Both the position numbers and the translations under genes were made by a program. A stretch of DNA of 64,000 nucleotides. It comes from Nicotiana tabacum (Eukaryota; Streptophyta; Magnoliopsida; Solanales; Solanaceae). This document shows, piece after piece, positions 12,358 to 23,052 of this stretch. The stretch covers positions 32,098,042 to 32,162,041 of the forward strand of contig NC_134100.1 in NCBI RefSeq assembly GCF_000715075.1. Direction: 5' to 3'. Numbering within the stretch: the first letter of the stretch is position 1; every line of letters begins with the position of its first letter. The notes below the pieces were generated by a model. The model saw nothing but the letters and a program-made list of their open reading frames with translations. It had not been told where the DNA came from and made no database searches.

Positions 12358-15034
12358 TTTTCAGTGTGATGGAGGTGGTGAGTTTAATAACACTACATTT
12401 GTTGAACATCTAGATAACTGTGGTATTGTTAGACATATATCATGTCCTCATATACCTGAGCAGAATGGAGTTTCTGAGAGGAAATACAGACATATAGTAG
12501 AAACTGGTCTAACTTTGTCGTTTCATGCAAAGTTGTCACAGTTTCTTTGGGTAGAAGCCTTCTTGACAGTTGTATTCTTAATTAACAGAATGCCTTCAGT
12601 AGTGTTACAAATGGTAACTCCGTTCTTTAAGCTCTTTGGAGAGCATCTGAATTATAATAGTCTAAAGGTCTTTGGATGCAGGTGTTTTACTTAATTTAAA
12701 GGAAAAACAAAATTCTCTCTAAAGACTTATCCTTGTGTGTTTATTGGATACAGTAGCCTTTATAAAGGCTATATGTGCTACCACCCACCTACCAGGAGAG
12801 TGTTTGTCTCAAGACTTATGGTCTTTGATGAGAACACATTGCCTTATGTGCAACCGGATGCACCATTAGGCAGTTCAAGTGATTCTACTCACGTTGCTAC
12901 CTTCTATGAGTTTTTCTCCAGGTTGCAGGATACCTCAAGCTTAGATATGGACTCTTTTAATTTAGACGAAGTGTTGAGTGGATCACCATTAAATAATCAG
13001 ATGATCAGTCTACAGCTGATTTGAATGCACTACTACTAAGTGATCAGCCCATACCTGATTCTCAGTTGATACTCCTGATGAGACTGTTGAGCCTACACCA
13101 ACAACTAACGACATTGCTAAGTCTGCTGAATCTCCTTTATCAGCAGTTCCTGCAGGAACATATGATCACATGACTGCAGCAACTCCTAGCCTTCCTTGGA
13201 TCACTATTGATGCCCCTACTGAACCTCAGTCCACTGGATCAAGTGAAAAACCAAACAGCTCAGCTTAGGGCAGTGCACCTTCTGAGTCCAATGTGTTTTC
13301 AATTTATGATCCACAGGGAATTCAGCTTGAAGTTGGCTTGTCTTATTGGTTCAACACTGAACCTAATCAGGATATACAAGATATACCAACACAAGCAGAA
13401 TCCATTGATGATGCAGAACCGACAGAGCACACATCAAATGCACAAAAGTATCACATGGTGATAAGACAGAAATAAAAATACATGCATATGAGACATATGT
13501 GTTTGGTAGTAGGTAAGGAGCCATAGACCATAAATAAGGCACTTAGCTCACCAGAATAGCTTACAGCTATGCAAGAGGAGATAAATGCACTTCACCAAAA
13601 CAAGATTGGGACAATGGTGCCCAAGGCAACTGGTATGAACATAGTTGGCTCTAGGTGGGTGTTTAAAACCAAGTTAAAGGATGATGGATCCATTGATAGG
13701 TACAAGGCAAGACTAATTATCAAAGGGTATTTACAGTTTGAAGGAGTAGCTAGACTTTGAAGAAACTTCCAGTCCAATTGTTAAAGCAAGCACTATAAGA
13801 GTAGTTCTCTCAGTATATATGAGTCTTCACTGGTGTATTAGGAAATTAGATGTAAAGAATGTATTTTGCATGGACATCCACAAGAGGAGGTGTACATGAG
13901 TCAGCCACCAGGTTCTAAAGATCCTAAACATCCTTATAATGTGTGCCTTCTAAAAAAAGCACTGTACGACCTTAAGAAGGCACGTAGAGCCTGGTTTGAC
14001 AGGTTCAATCTACAGTTGCTTCACCTTGGATTTAAGTGCAGTACGGTAGACTCCTCACTCTTTGCGATGCATTGTAAAAGAGGCACAGTCCTACTTCTTC
14101 TGTATGTTGACGATATAATTTTCACTGGGTGTCACACTACACTAATTTCAGAAATCATTGGTGAACTACGGAAGGAGTTTGCTATGAAGGATCTTAATCC
14201 TATGCACTTTTTCTTAGGGATCGAGGTCACCTACTTTACTAGAGACATTCATCTAAGTCCAAGTAAGTATGCTGCGGAATTACTTGCCAAGACTAGCATG
14301 GCACTTTCTAAACCAATAAGCACACCTCTTGCACAGAAGCATGGTCTATAAGAAGCTGTGGGTGATCTAGTGGATGCTTCGTTATACATGAGTATTTAAC
14401 TCTCACAAGGCCAAACATAGCTCATGCGGTGAATTTGGCAAGTCAATTCATGCAAAGTGCAGACAACACTCATTACCAAGTTGTAAAAAGGATCCTTAGA
14501 TATGTGAAAGGCACAACTGAGTATGGTCTAAGAATCTTGTCTCAGTTATCATTCAAGTTATATGGTTTCTCTAATGCAAACTAGGGAGGGCGTCCTATGA
14601 CTAGGAGATCAACTACAGGCTACAATGTTTACCTAGGAGATAACTATATATCTTGGACATCCAAAAAGAAAAACACAGTGGCAAGGTCTAGTGCAGAAAC
14701 TGAGTATAGAGCACTAGCCTCGACAACAACTGAAAAGACATGGATAACCTACATTCTCAATGACATTGGGGTTCGTTTAAAAATTTCACCAACATTGTTT
14801 TGTGATAAGTTGAGTGCACTATATATGATAGTCAATCCAGTAATGTGTGCCAGAACAAAGCATGTTGAGATGGACTGTCATTTTGTTAGAGAAAAGGTTG
14901 TCAGTGGTGAGCTTATCACAAGGTTTGTTAGATCAAAAGACCAACTAGCTGACATTCATACTAAGGCATTGACTAAGCACATGTTTGCAGGTTTTCGAAG
15001 CAAGCTAGTAGTGGTAACTCCACCCCATCACTAG
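12358..15034 (+). pseudogene. Copia gag-pol remnant (integrase, RT, RNase H), 5' truncated
   Basis: Translation in shifting frames gives, in order: the integrase core (CDGGGEFNN, then HIPEQNGVSERK) at about 12366-12690; a variable linker (12737-13480); the RT start (GSRWVFKTKLKDDGSIDRYK, about 13640-13705); RT palm and YVDD box (LLYVDDIIFTG near 14100); the RT end (14160-14350); RNase H (SSAETEYRALAS, 14597-15034). The order PR-IN-RT-RH is that of Ty1/copia. Gag, protease and the start of integrase are missing. Frameshifts lie near 13755, 13860 and 14350, with stops at several places (for example in 12693 and 14583). It cannot make a product. Confidence 0.85.
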
Positions 15035-15046
15035 CTTGAGGGAAAG
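15035..15046 (+). other. Polypurine tract of the Copia fragment
   Basis: A purine-rich GAGGGAAAG sits directly before the TGTTGAAG start of the 3' LTR, after the RNase H stop. Confidence 0.55.
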
Positions 15047-15258
15047 TGTTGAAGAAGCTGAGCATGAAAAGGATAAGCTTACACGAGATAAAGATGGTTA
15101 GATTGCATTATAGAATTTGTACTTAACTCAATGTAATAGTCATACATGTAGTAGAACTCTAAGTTATTTGTATAAATGCAGTCACTTGTGGCTTTGTAAC
15201 ATATGTAGAAACACATGATTACTGAATACAATTCCTTCTCAATCTTGTGATTTTCTAC
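15047..15258 (+). mobile_element. 3' LTR of the truncated Copia element
   Basis: It starts TGTTGAAGAAGCTGAGCATG after the polypurine tract and ends about 15258 (TTTTCTAC, last A changed). The length of about 212 bases fits a short Copia LTR. There is no 5' LTR in the window, so the TSD cannot be checked. Confidence 0.65.
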
Positions 15259-15382
15259 GTGACCATCCGTGGGTTGAGCAATCTCGGGTCAGTTCCTCGG
15301 GCTTCAATCTTCGATCCAAGAGATATTGAGTGGTGCTCCTAAGAAATATTAGCCACGTGCCGACCCTTGTGCTGGCCATGTG

Positions 15383-15992
15383 CAGGGGCGGATCTACGTT
15401 CGGCGAAGCGATGTCACGTGACACCGCTTCGCCGGAAAATTTTACTAAACATGTACATATAATTAAAATACAGAAACACAAATAGAGTAAATGTGACACC
15501 ACTTGACACAGACATGTAGCACATTTGGTGAAGCGCTATAAATGTTCAGGAGATGTCATGGGTTCGAAACTGGGCAGCCCCATTTTTTGTTTTAATTTCT
15601 TTATTGCATCGTCTACTAAATAAAAATTGTGTTCGGTGGAGTTTGAACGTATTCCAAGTTTTTGTAATCTTCTTTTTCTCCTTTCATCTTGTCTCTAGGC
15701 ATGAAATTGATTAAGAACGATTTGTGGAATCAAATAAATGATAAAAAAATTTGTGTGATTTTCGGTTGTTTATATAAAAAAAGTATTTAATATTATTCCG
15801 AATGAGGTTATTTTGATACATTTCTAAAATGAAAATTCATCGATAAGAGTTGTAGTAATATACCTGAGTAGTGGTTTATTATTAGAAGAATTTGAAAGTA
15901 TTTTTTAAATATGATATTATTAAAGTGAATTGTTAGTCGTTCACTATTTAAGATTGTGACACCACTTACAAAAAATCCTGCGTACGCCACTG
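15383..15992. mobile_element. Nonautonomous hAT element with perfect 8-bp TSD
   Basis: The termini are CAGGGGCGGATC (left) and GTACGCCACTG (right), an imperfect inverted pair of the CAGNGGCG type. They are flanked by the perfect 8-bp duplication GCCATGTG (15375-15382 and 15993-16000). The 610-bp interior codes for nothing recognisable. The 8-bp TSD and CAG start are the signature of the hAT superfamily. Confidence 0.9.
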
Positions 15993-16021
15993 GCCATGTG
16001 TCCCATTTATATTTTACCTAT

Positions 16022-17500
16022 ACAAATGCACTCTCTCAAAAAGGGAAAATATAGTTCCAACTTCTAAGATTAGCATTGATAGATTAGTTAAGCAAAAGGA
16101 CAAATGATACGTCAACCATAACCACAGCAACAAGCAATATTAAGACTTAAAAATTGGACCACGTACTGAAATGTGCATGCACTGCAAAAATATGTCATAA
16201 TCAGAGTATCAGACTCATTTCCCCACCTCTCGAATTTCTTGCTGAAGAGTTAGTTAGATCAAATTCAAGTGAATGCCTGTTACCTCTTTTTGTCGCTCTT
16301 ATGGTTCCAGACTTAAAGTGGGTGTTTTATTTTTCCATTTCCTGATATTATGGACCACTTCCCCATTTTGATACAATTTCTAGTTGTCATGTGCTTTATT
16401 TCTTCAAATTTCAGTTTGTTTAGCTCCGCCCCTGGTTTAGTCCCCCACAATAATAGTCATACTTGCTGACTTATTTTAATGTTGCACTGTTTTTTTCGCG
16501 GCGTTGCGAATTTGCATTGGATGAAACAGTTAAAAAAATTAGGATATTATCATCAATACCCATTAATTTTGCCTGAAATTATATTTTTATTGGATTTTTT
16601 TCACGATCAATATGCTACTAGGTCGTGACTCGTGATGGCACCTAATCTAAACCGCTAGGCGAACTAACAGAAATAAATCTCATATATAACATCATAAGAC
16701 TAAGATATATCATAATCAGAGTCATGCTTATTCAAATTTTTCATAAATCTAAATAAAGTAGGGACTTCAAAGTTGTTGCCCAGGAATCCAATGCACTAGC
16801 TCTTGGAAGCTCCATTCATGCTCAACTATTCGAGGAAGACGCTACCGATCCCTGAATCGAGGGACTACGCGCTTTCAATTCCTTACAATCCTAGAAACGG
16901 TGGCAGCGGCGCGAGGATACGACCGGACATGCTGCAACCTAGGGATCACCAGACAGCTCTTTCGCTCTATAGGGATCGATGCCCTAATATACGATGTCAT
17001 AACTCGATTTCGTTATAAGAAGAATCATTCAAGGCCTGTGTGGAGGACATGAACCGCATATATATATATATATATATATATGTATAAAGATCAGTGTTTT
17101 AATCTATGTATATCGGATAAAAAAAAGTAAACAGTGAATCTGACAGGCTATTCGTGTAAAAATCCCTTTTGTATAGCGGTGTTCGAGCGAAAACAGAATT
17201 TAAGAAAGAGGGAAGACTATTCTTTAAAATCTTAGTCAAATCTTATATTATATTGAATAAAATTAAAAATAAGAATAATATGCAACCTACTATATCCCAA
17301 AAAATTTCATGGCAAAAATATATTTTAAATTGATATCATAACTCGAGGCAAACAAAAGGTCAACAGCAGATGGAATGATGACGTGTTTCTTTCACCTAGA
17401 AATAGATGGGAGGAGAGAGCAAAGTAGAGATATCCCCACTTTACAGCGATCACTGCAGACTGTGTTCGCCCCATCTTATTTACTGCCTATATAATTGTGG
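16022..17500. repeat. Triplicated noncoding module, copy 2
   Basis: It aligns with copy 1 at both ends (16030-16370 with 8605-8905; 17260-17470 with 9470-9530 plus 10195-10335). GTCAAC (17359-17364) and TGACGTG (17379-17385) keep the same spacing as in copy 1, within a block that is nearly identical over about 100 bases. A foreign stretch of about 500 bases (about 16610-17110) interrupts it. Confidence 0.75.
16610..17110. other. Insertion of unknown origin in module copy 2
   Basis: This stretch is absent from copy 1. It starts with GGTCGTGACTCGTGATGGC, which resembles the end of a family A LTR read on the minus strand. It then holds a GC-richer 71-codon frame (16803-17018) that I do not recognise and an (AT)n run near 17060-17080. 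It is most likely a decayed LTR-related fragment. Confidence 0.35.
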
Positions 17501-17673
17501 TACTAAAAACCGTTTTATACACGGATAATGTAATAAAAATACATCTTACATCTAATATTGGTGTAATTTAACCTATTATAGTAGGTTACCTGCTTTATTT
17601 TTAGTAATTATGTAAGTAACTTGATATAAAAATTCTTACAATACCAATTTACAACTGGTAAAATTCTTATAAG

Positions 17674-17905
17674 GTGTTTGAACATAGATCTGTTATATAT
17701 GGTCAAACGCATACGAAATTGTGTTTCGATATGCATTTAACTTGAGAAGAAGTTGAAGTTTTGTGAGTGGATTTTTTTTTTTAATCCAAACTAGTGTTTA
17801 CAACTCGAAAACTGTCCTTTAAATGTTTTTCAAAAACTAATCAAATTCCATGAACAAAGAATGTTAGACAAAAAATGAAAAAAGAAAATCTATATTCAAA
17901 CGGAA
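17674..17905. mobile_element. Short MITE, hAT-like termini
   Basis: The left end GTGTTTGAACATAGAT and right end ATCTATATTCAAACGG are inverted. Termini and interior style resemble the fold-back MITEs at 9548 and 9888. No clear TSD. Confidence 0.5.
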
Positions 17906-18039
17906 GCTTAATTTTTAACCGAAGTTAATTTTTGCATCAGCTTTCTTTTTTTTACGTGTTTTTTTATGCATGAAGAGCAGGGGTGAGACTTGTGAAAAGG
18001 GACCAATAAATGTTTATTCAATAGTACTGGCAAAGATCT

Positions 18040-19766
18040 GATAAGTAATACTTACTCATTTTGAAAAGATAAAAAGAAATCAGAGGAGTGGACCATTAGC
18101 AGCACAAGCCATGGAAATGTGTCAGATATGAAAAAGAAATTTTATCTCCGTTTTAATTTAGATGAAAGTCAATTTGATTGAACTTTAAAACTAATCGTAA
18201 TTAATAAAAACAAACATATTCTCTAACTCTATCTGCAACCCGTATGACCCAAAACTAGTCATGATGCAAATCGAATATCTTAAAAAATTTTATTTTGTAC
18301 CTCAGAAATTTATACTTATATATAGTATGAGCCTTTATTTCGTGGACCCAAATATGTATGAATTGGATCAACTCTTTCACTTCTCAAAAATTCTATAACT
18401 TGATTTCTTGGGATATTGTTTCTAGGCCAAACCCATATGCGGCCCTCCTAATTTGGAATCAAAATTTATATGGACACCTCAACTTAGCTATGTTTTATTT
18501 AAATACTCTAATTATATTTCAACTGTTCCCCTTAAACACAATTTTGACAACTCTAAGCAAGGCTAAGTGCGTGAATGCTACTTCCCAATTTTCTTTTTTT
18601 CTTTCTCTTTTATGATTTTTTTGCTTAAGCCATTTATCAGACATTTTCATGGCCCTGCTGTAAAAGTTCATCACTGACCATTTCTCACCTCTCCCCAAGA
18701 ATGCCATCACCTAAACATGTGGAATAAAAACCCAGATCTGAATTGAAATTCAAGAACAAAATTGTCCATAGAAACTCCAATAATCACAAACTATATTTCT
18801 GGGTCAAAATCAACCAACCCACATCTATGAAATTCAAGAATAAATCAAGTGGGAATGAAAACACAATAAGATAACCTCCAAATTCTTCAATTCGAAATTT
18901 AAAGCTTCGAATTTGAGTGGGTGTTTATAGAGCTTTTAAGTTTCAACTTTAATCTTTAACTGATATTATCAGCAATAATATGAAATTTTTAATTTTTCTT
19001 AAAGCTTCGAATTTTTGAAGAACCGGGTAACAAGAATTTCAAACTGATGTTACCCAAATTCATCATCGAACAGAGCAACATAAATGGAGGGGCCAACAAT
19101 TTTTTCTTTTTATGCATTTTATTTTGTAAAAAGCTTCAACACATAAATTATGTCATTATCAAACCAGTGAAATTCCTACAATATTTGGAAGGTTTTCGTC
19201 CTATTTTTCTTCAAGACAGTGGAGGAGGAAGGGGAAGAGTGGCGGAGGAGAGAGAGAGATGAGAATAGTGGCGGAGGAGTTGTAGCAATAGGCCAGAGAC
19301 GGTGGTGATGAGCTTTTGGGGAGAAGGAATATAAAAAGAAAAGGAAAATATTATATCAGATCCAATCACGCGCCTAAGAGCCGTGAACTACAATCTTTTT
19401 GCCATGTCAGTGTTTTGTGTTTAAGTGGAACACTTAAAACATAGTTGGAGTGTTTAAATGAAACATAGCTAAGTTTGAGGTGTCCATATAAATTTTGGCG
19501 CCAAGTTAGAGGGGCGCATATGGGTTTGGCCTTGTTTCTAATTATCGAATAAAAGGTGAGGAACCTCGAGGCTAACAAAGTCAACAGCAGAAAGTTGACG
19601 CCTTTCTTTCACATAGTAAAAGATGAAGTTATTTGCAGGCCCATCTTTCAATTAATTAACTAACTATTATTAGTTGTTTTAGGACCATTAGCATGCAGTT
19701 TGAAGACTAATCATTACCCCTTTCATGAATACTCCAATTGCCAACTTTCTGCTTTTTGCAAAATTT
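18040..19766. repeat. Triplicated noncoding module, copy 3 (partial)
   Basis: The right end (19559-19766) aligns with both other copies: CTCGAGGC, GTCAACAGCAG (19580-19590), a TTGACG (19595-19600), and a tail with AGGACCATTA and ATTGCCAACTTTCTG matching copy 1 at 10347-10395. The left end is more diverged (the words CTCTATCTGCAAC near 18226 match CTCCATCTGCAAC near 9330). The copy is split by the Mutator-like MITE and ends at the LTR of the next retrotransposon. Confidence 0.6.
18425..19531. mobile_element. Mutator-like MITE with long inverted termini and 9-bp TSD
   Basis: The left end begins GGCCAAACCCATATGCGGCC and the right end is its inverse (GCGCATATGGGTTTGGCC). Similarity between the two ends extends over at least 110 bases. 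The element is flanked by the perfect 9-bp duplication TTGTTTCTA (18416-18424 and 19532-19540). Long inverted ends plus a 9-bp TSD are the hallmark of Mutator-like elements. The 1107-bp interior holds no transposase. The element is inserted in module copy 3. Confidence 0.92.
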
Positions 19767-20254
19767 TGTGATGACCCGCCATGTCATCATGCCACATAAG
19801 CGCCATTTGGCACATATTAATACCATGTGGAAGCTTACATAAGAAGAAGGCTAGCATTTGTGAGAAGATTCTAGAGAGGTATGGATATTTTCTTAGGAAG
19901 AACCTAGATCCTTATGGATTTGCTAGAAAAGTCCTTGGAATCTTCTAGGCTTGTAGAGAATTCTAGAAAAAGTCCTTATCTTGTAAATATCATGGACTTG
20001 TGTAATAATTAATATTTACACACTATCCCCTAGGAGACAAGTATATAAAGGGAGTCATTCATTTGTAATTCATCAAGCAAACAATTCAAGTTCTCTCTAA
20101 TACAAAGCTTCCTTTAACAATTCTCTTATGTTCTTTCTTCCATTCTCTTAGCGATCTTGAGTGTAGTAAGGTTGACTTGACATAGCAAGAACATGATCAA
20201 GTTGTGCAAGATTGTGAGCGAGTTGTCAAGTGCCACACGTGTACTTAGTTAACA
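19767..20254 (+). mobile_element. 5' LTR of chromodomain Ty3/gypsy element 1
   Basis: It starts TGTGATGACCCGCCATGTCA and is matched base for base with few changes by 27073 onward. A TATA-like AAGTATATAAAGGGAG lies near 20040. The right boundary is placed at AACA 20254, where similarity with the 3' LTR stops. That leaves 18 bases before the primer site, an unusually long gap, so the true end may be up to 20272. Confidence 0.85.
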
Positions 20255-20272
20255 ACTAAGGACGTGATAACG

Positions 20273-20284
20273 TGGTATCAGAGC
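20273..20284 (+). other. Primer-binding site, initiator tRNA-Met
   Basis: TGGTATCAGAGC, the exact plant initiator tRNA-Met complement used by most Ty3/gypsy and many Copia elements. It is not a tRNA gene. Confidence 0.92.
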
Positions 20285-20303
20285 GAAGGTTTCAACTAAG
20301 GGA

Positions 20304-21824
20304 ATGGCGAACGACGGAGAAATTAACGCTGCCAACACCCAAGCCAACGTCATCCAGGATGCTGTTAGCAAGAGTGGCTGTAGCAAAAAGAGGAATGCCA
20401 CCAACAAGAGCCAGGAGGTGCCACCTGAGGTTGTGTCAAACGAAGGGCTTACATCCCAAGAACCATCTGCCACTGAGGCGAGCGAGTATGAAGTGGAGGT
20501 CCTTCCAGAGGACATCTCACTCGGTAAAGAGTGGGTGATGAAGATGAATGCGGAGATGGACGCCGCGGAGATCTTTGGCCAACGCTTGAGGAAGGTGGAA
20601 GGCACCCTTAGCGTTCTTGAGGGGCACACTCTTGAAGAGATTGAGAGTATCCGAAATGACTTGGAGGGACGTACACAGACTGAGATGGAACTAAGGCAAA
20701 CCATCACCGCCTTAGATTGCAGACTCATGGAGGCTTTGAGTACTATCGATGCTATGAAGGAAAATATAGAGTCACTCGAGGAGCGTGTCAATGCTGGCGT
20801 GACCGAGGTAGCTAGCAATGTTGTGGTGACGAGGGAGGCCAAGATCGAGGCTACCAAATCCCTGGTGTTCAAAGGTGTTCGTGATGCACAAGAAGTGGAA
20901 AACTTCCTTTGGCACTTGGAGAACTACTTCAGGCACGACAAAGTGAGGGACGACAAGGCTAAGATCAACACTGCGGTATTGTACCTCTCAGAGACTGCCA
21001 TGCTGTGGTGGAGAAGGAAGATGGCCGACGTGGATAAAAGTCTATGTACTATTAGCACATGGGATCAGTTCAAAGCGGAGTTCAAGCGACAGTTCTTTCC
21101 AAACAATGTCTTGTACGAGGCAAGGCGTAAGCTTAGGGAATTGAAGCAAACAGGGATCATACGTAACTATGTCAAGGAGTTCACTACCCTTATGCTTCAA
21201 CTCCCCAACCTGACCAATGATGACTTGTTGTTCCACTTCATGGATGGGTTGCAAAATTGGGCTAAGCAGGAGTTGCAACGCCGACAAGTCACTGATATAA
21301 ACCAAGCCACAGTGGAGGCCGAATCATTAATGGATTTCAGGCATGACAAGCACGACAAAGGCAATGTCAAGAAGTCAAAGGTTAACAATGCCAAAGGCGG
21401 GGGAGACCGTGGCAAAGTCAAGGAGATACAACAACAATACTCCAAGACTCAAGATTTCAAAAAGTCGAGTAGTCATCAGGGCTATGCCGAGAAGAAGGGA
21501 TGCTATATATGCGGAGGGCCACATGGCTTTAGGAATTGTCCTAATCTCAAGAGCCTCAGTGCCATGGTACGTGAGCGAAAGGAGCAGCCACAAGGAGAGA
21601 GTCCAGGAACTGCACAGTTGGGTATGATCGGATTATGTGGTGTTGTCACGAAGCAAGCTATCCAACCTACCGAGAATGGCAATCAGTACGTGGATCTCAC
21701 CATCAACAACAAGCCCGCTCGTGCAATGGTGGATACTGGAGCAACTCATAATTTCGTGACTGAGGTTGCCGTAAAGAGACTAGAATTGAAGCTGCTCCAA
21801 CCAACTCTCGCGTCAAGACCGTAA
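20304..21824 (+). CDS. Gag and start of protease, gypsy element 1
   Basis: This is an uninterrupted 506-codon frame. Residues 70-165 are heptad-like (coiled coil). Residues about 190-330 match the Retrotrans_gag capsid type (KGVRDAQEVENFLWHLENYF, later WDQFKAEFKRQFFP). A zinc knuckle CYICGGPHGFRNC (CX2CX3HX4C) starts at residue 400. The protease active site DTGAT is at residues 477-481. The frame then shifts near 21800, and protease continues in another frame. The ATG at 20304, 20 bases past the primer site, is chosen because it opens the whole frame. The product would form the particle and bind RNA. The element as a whole is dead, but this frame has survived. Gag of this type is typical of plant chromoviruses. 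Confidence 0.85.
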   Translation: MANDGEINAANTQANVIQDAVSKSGCSKKRNATNKSQEVPPEVVSNEGLTSQEPSATEASEYEVEVLPEDISLGKEWVMKMNAEMDAAEIFGQRLRKVEGTLSVLEGHTLEEIESIRNDLEGRTQTEMELRQTITALDCRLMEALSTIDAMKENIESLEERVNAGVTEVASNVVVTREAKIEATKSLVFKGVRDAQEVENFLWHLENYFRHDKVRDDKAKINTAVLYLSETAMLWWRRKMADVDKSLCTISTWDQFKAEFKRQFFPNNVLYEARRKLRELKQTGIIRNYVKEFTTLMLQLPNLTNDDLLFHFMDGLQNWAKQELQRRQVTDINQATVEAESLMDFRHDKHDKGNVKKSKVNNAKGGGDRGKVKEIQQQYSKTQDFKKSSSHQGYAEKKGCYICGGPHGFRNCPNLKSLSAMVRERKEQPQGESPGTAQLGMIGLCGVVTKQAIQPTENGNQYVDLTINNKPARAMVDTGATHNFVTEVAVKRLELKLLQPTLASRP

Positions 21825-23052
21825 ATGCAGAGATACAGAATGCTCATGGGGTAGCTAATGGAGTTGGTGTCAAATTGGGAACTTGGAAAGGTATGACAAA
21901 CTTTACCGTAACCGCTATGGATATCTTTGACATCATACTGGGGCAAGAGTTCTTTAGACATTGTCATACTTTAATCAACCCCTACCTCCAACGTCTTTTG
22001 GTTATGGAGCGAGAAGGAGCTTGAATGGTACCTACAATGACTATGCCACACGGACAGATCCAAGCACAACTCTCAGCTATGCAAGTTTTCAAGGGGATCA
22101 AGAAGGGGGAGCCGACGTTCGTGGCAACCATTGCAAGTCTAGAGGAAGACAAAAATTTTCAAGAGACAGTGCCACCTTGCATAGAGAAGTTGCTTAAGGA
22201 AAACAAAGATGTCATGCCTGAGGAGTTGCCTAAGCACTTGCCGCCCAGGCGAGAGGTGGATCACAAGATTGAGTTGGATCCAGGGGCTAAGCCACCCGCA
22301 TTTGCCTCATATCGTATGGCACCTCCCGAGCTAGAGGAGCTCAGGAAACAAATGAAGGAGCTGCTAGATGCTGGTCACATTTGCCCATCAAAGGCACCTT
22401 TTGGCGCACCAATATTGTTCCAGAAGAAGAAGGATGGATCGTTGCGTTTGTGCATAGACTACCGAGCACTTAATAAGGTCACCGTGAAGAATAAGTACCC
22501 GATCCCGCTCATTGCTGACTTGTTTGATAGACTTGGGCAAGCCAAGTACTTTACCAAGGTAGATCTTCGAAAGGGCTACTACCATGTTCGCATTGCGGAA
22601 GGGGATGAGCCAAAGACAACATGTGTGACGAGACATGGAGCCTTTGAGTGGTTGGTGATGCCCTTCGGCTTAACCAATGCACCGACCACATTTTTCACCC
22701 TTATGAACAAGATTTTTCATCCCTACCTTGATCAGTTCGTGGTAGTCTACCTAGATGACATAGTCATCTACAGCAACACCTTGGAGGAACACATGGAGCA
22801 CTTAAGGAAGGTTTTTTAAGTCTTGCGGGAGAACGAGCTATACATCAAGAGAGAGAAGTGCGAGTTTGCACAATCAAAGGTGCACTTCTTGGGCCATGTC
22901 ATTAGCAATGATGAGTTACGCATGGACAAGGCTAAGGTACGTGCTATCCAGGAGTGGGAGGCACCCATAAAGGTAACTGAGTTGAGATCCTTCCTTGGCA
23001 TTCTTAACTACTATCATCAGTTCATCAGTGGATACTCAGCAAAGGTCGCACC
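21825..23052 (+). pseudogene. Pol part 1 of gypsy element 1: protease end and reverse transcriptase
   Basis: After the frameshift, protease ends with an IILGQEFF motif (about 21935-21957). The RT follows: SFRMAPPE-like entry ([16 protein letters not shown], 22303), [20 protein letters not shown] (22401), [13 protein letters not shown] (22556) and the catalytic YLDDIVIYS box (22748). One in-frame stop (TAA 22817-22819) lies after the palm. The thumb and the connection ([15 protein letters not shown], 22983) are readable up to the insertion of a solo LTR at 23053. RT order and motifs are Ty3/gypsy. Confidence 0.9.

Noticed and set aside
20273..20284. tRNA gene fragment (TGGTATCAGAGC)
   Set aside because: It is the primer-binding site next to an LTR. 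No cloverleaf surrounds it. I found no tRNA gene in the window by eye.
20249..20872. 207-codon minus frame
   Set aside because: Shadow of the gag frame on the plus strand, which has clear capsid and zinc-knuckle motifs.
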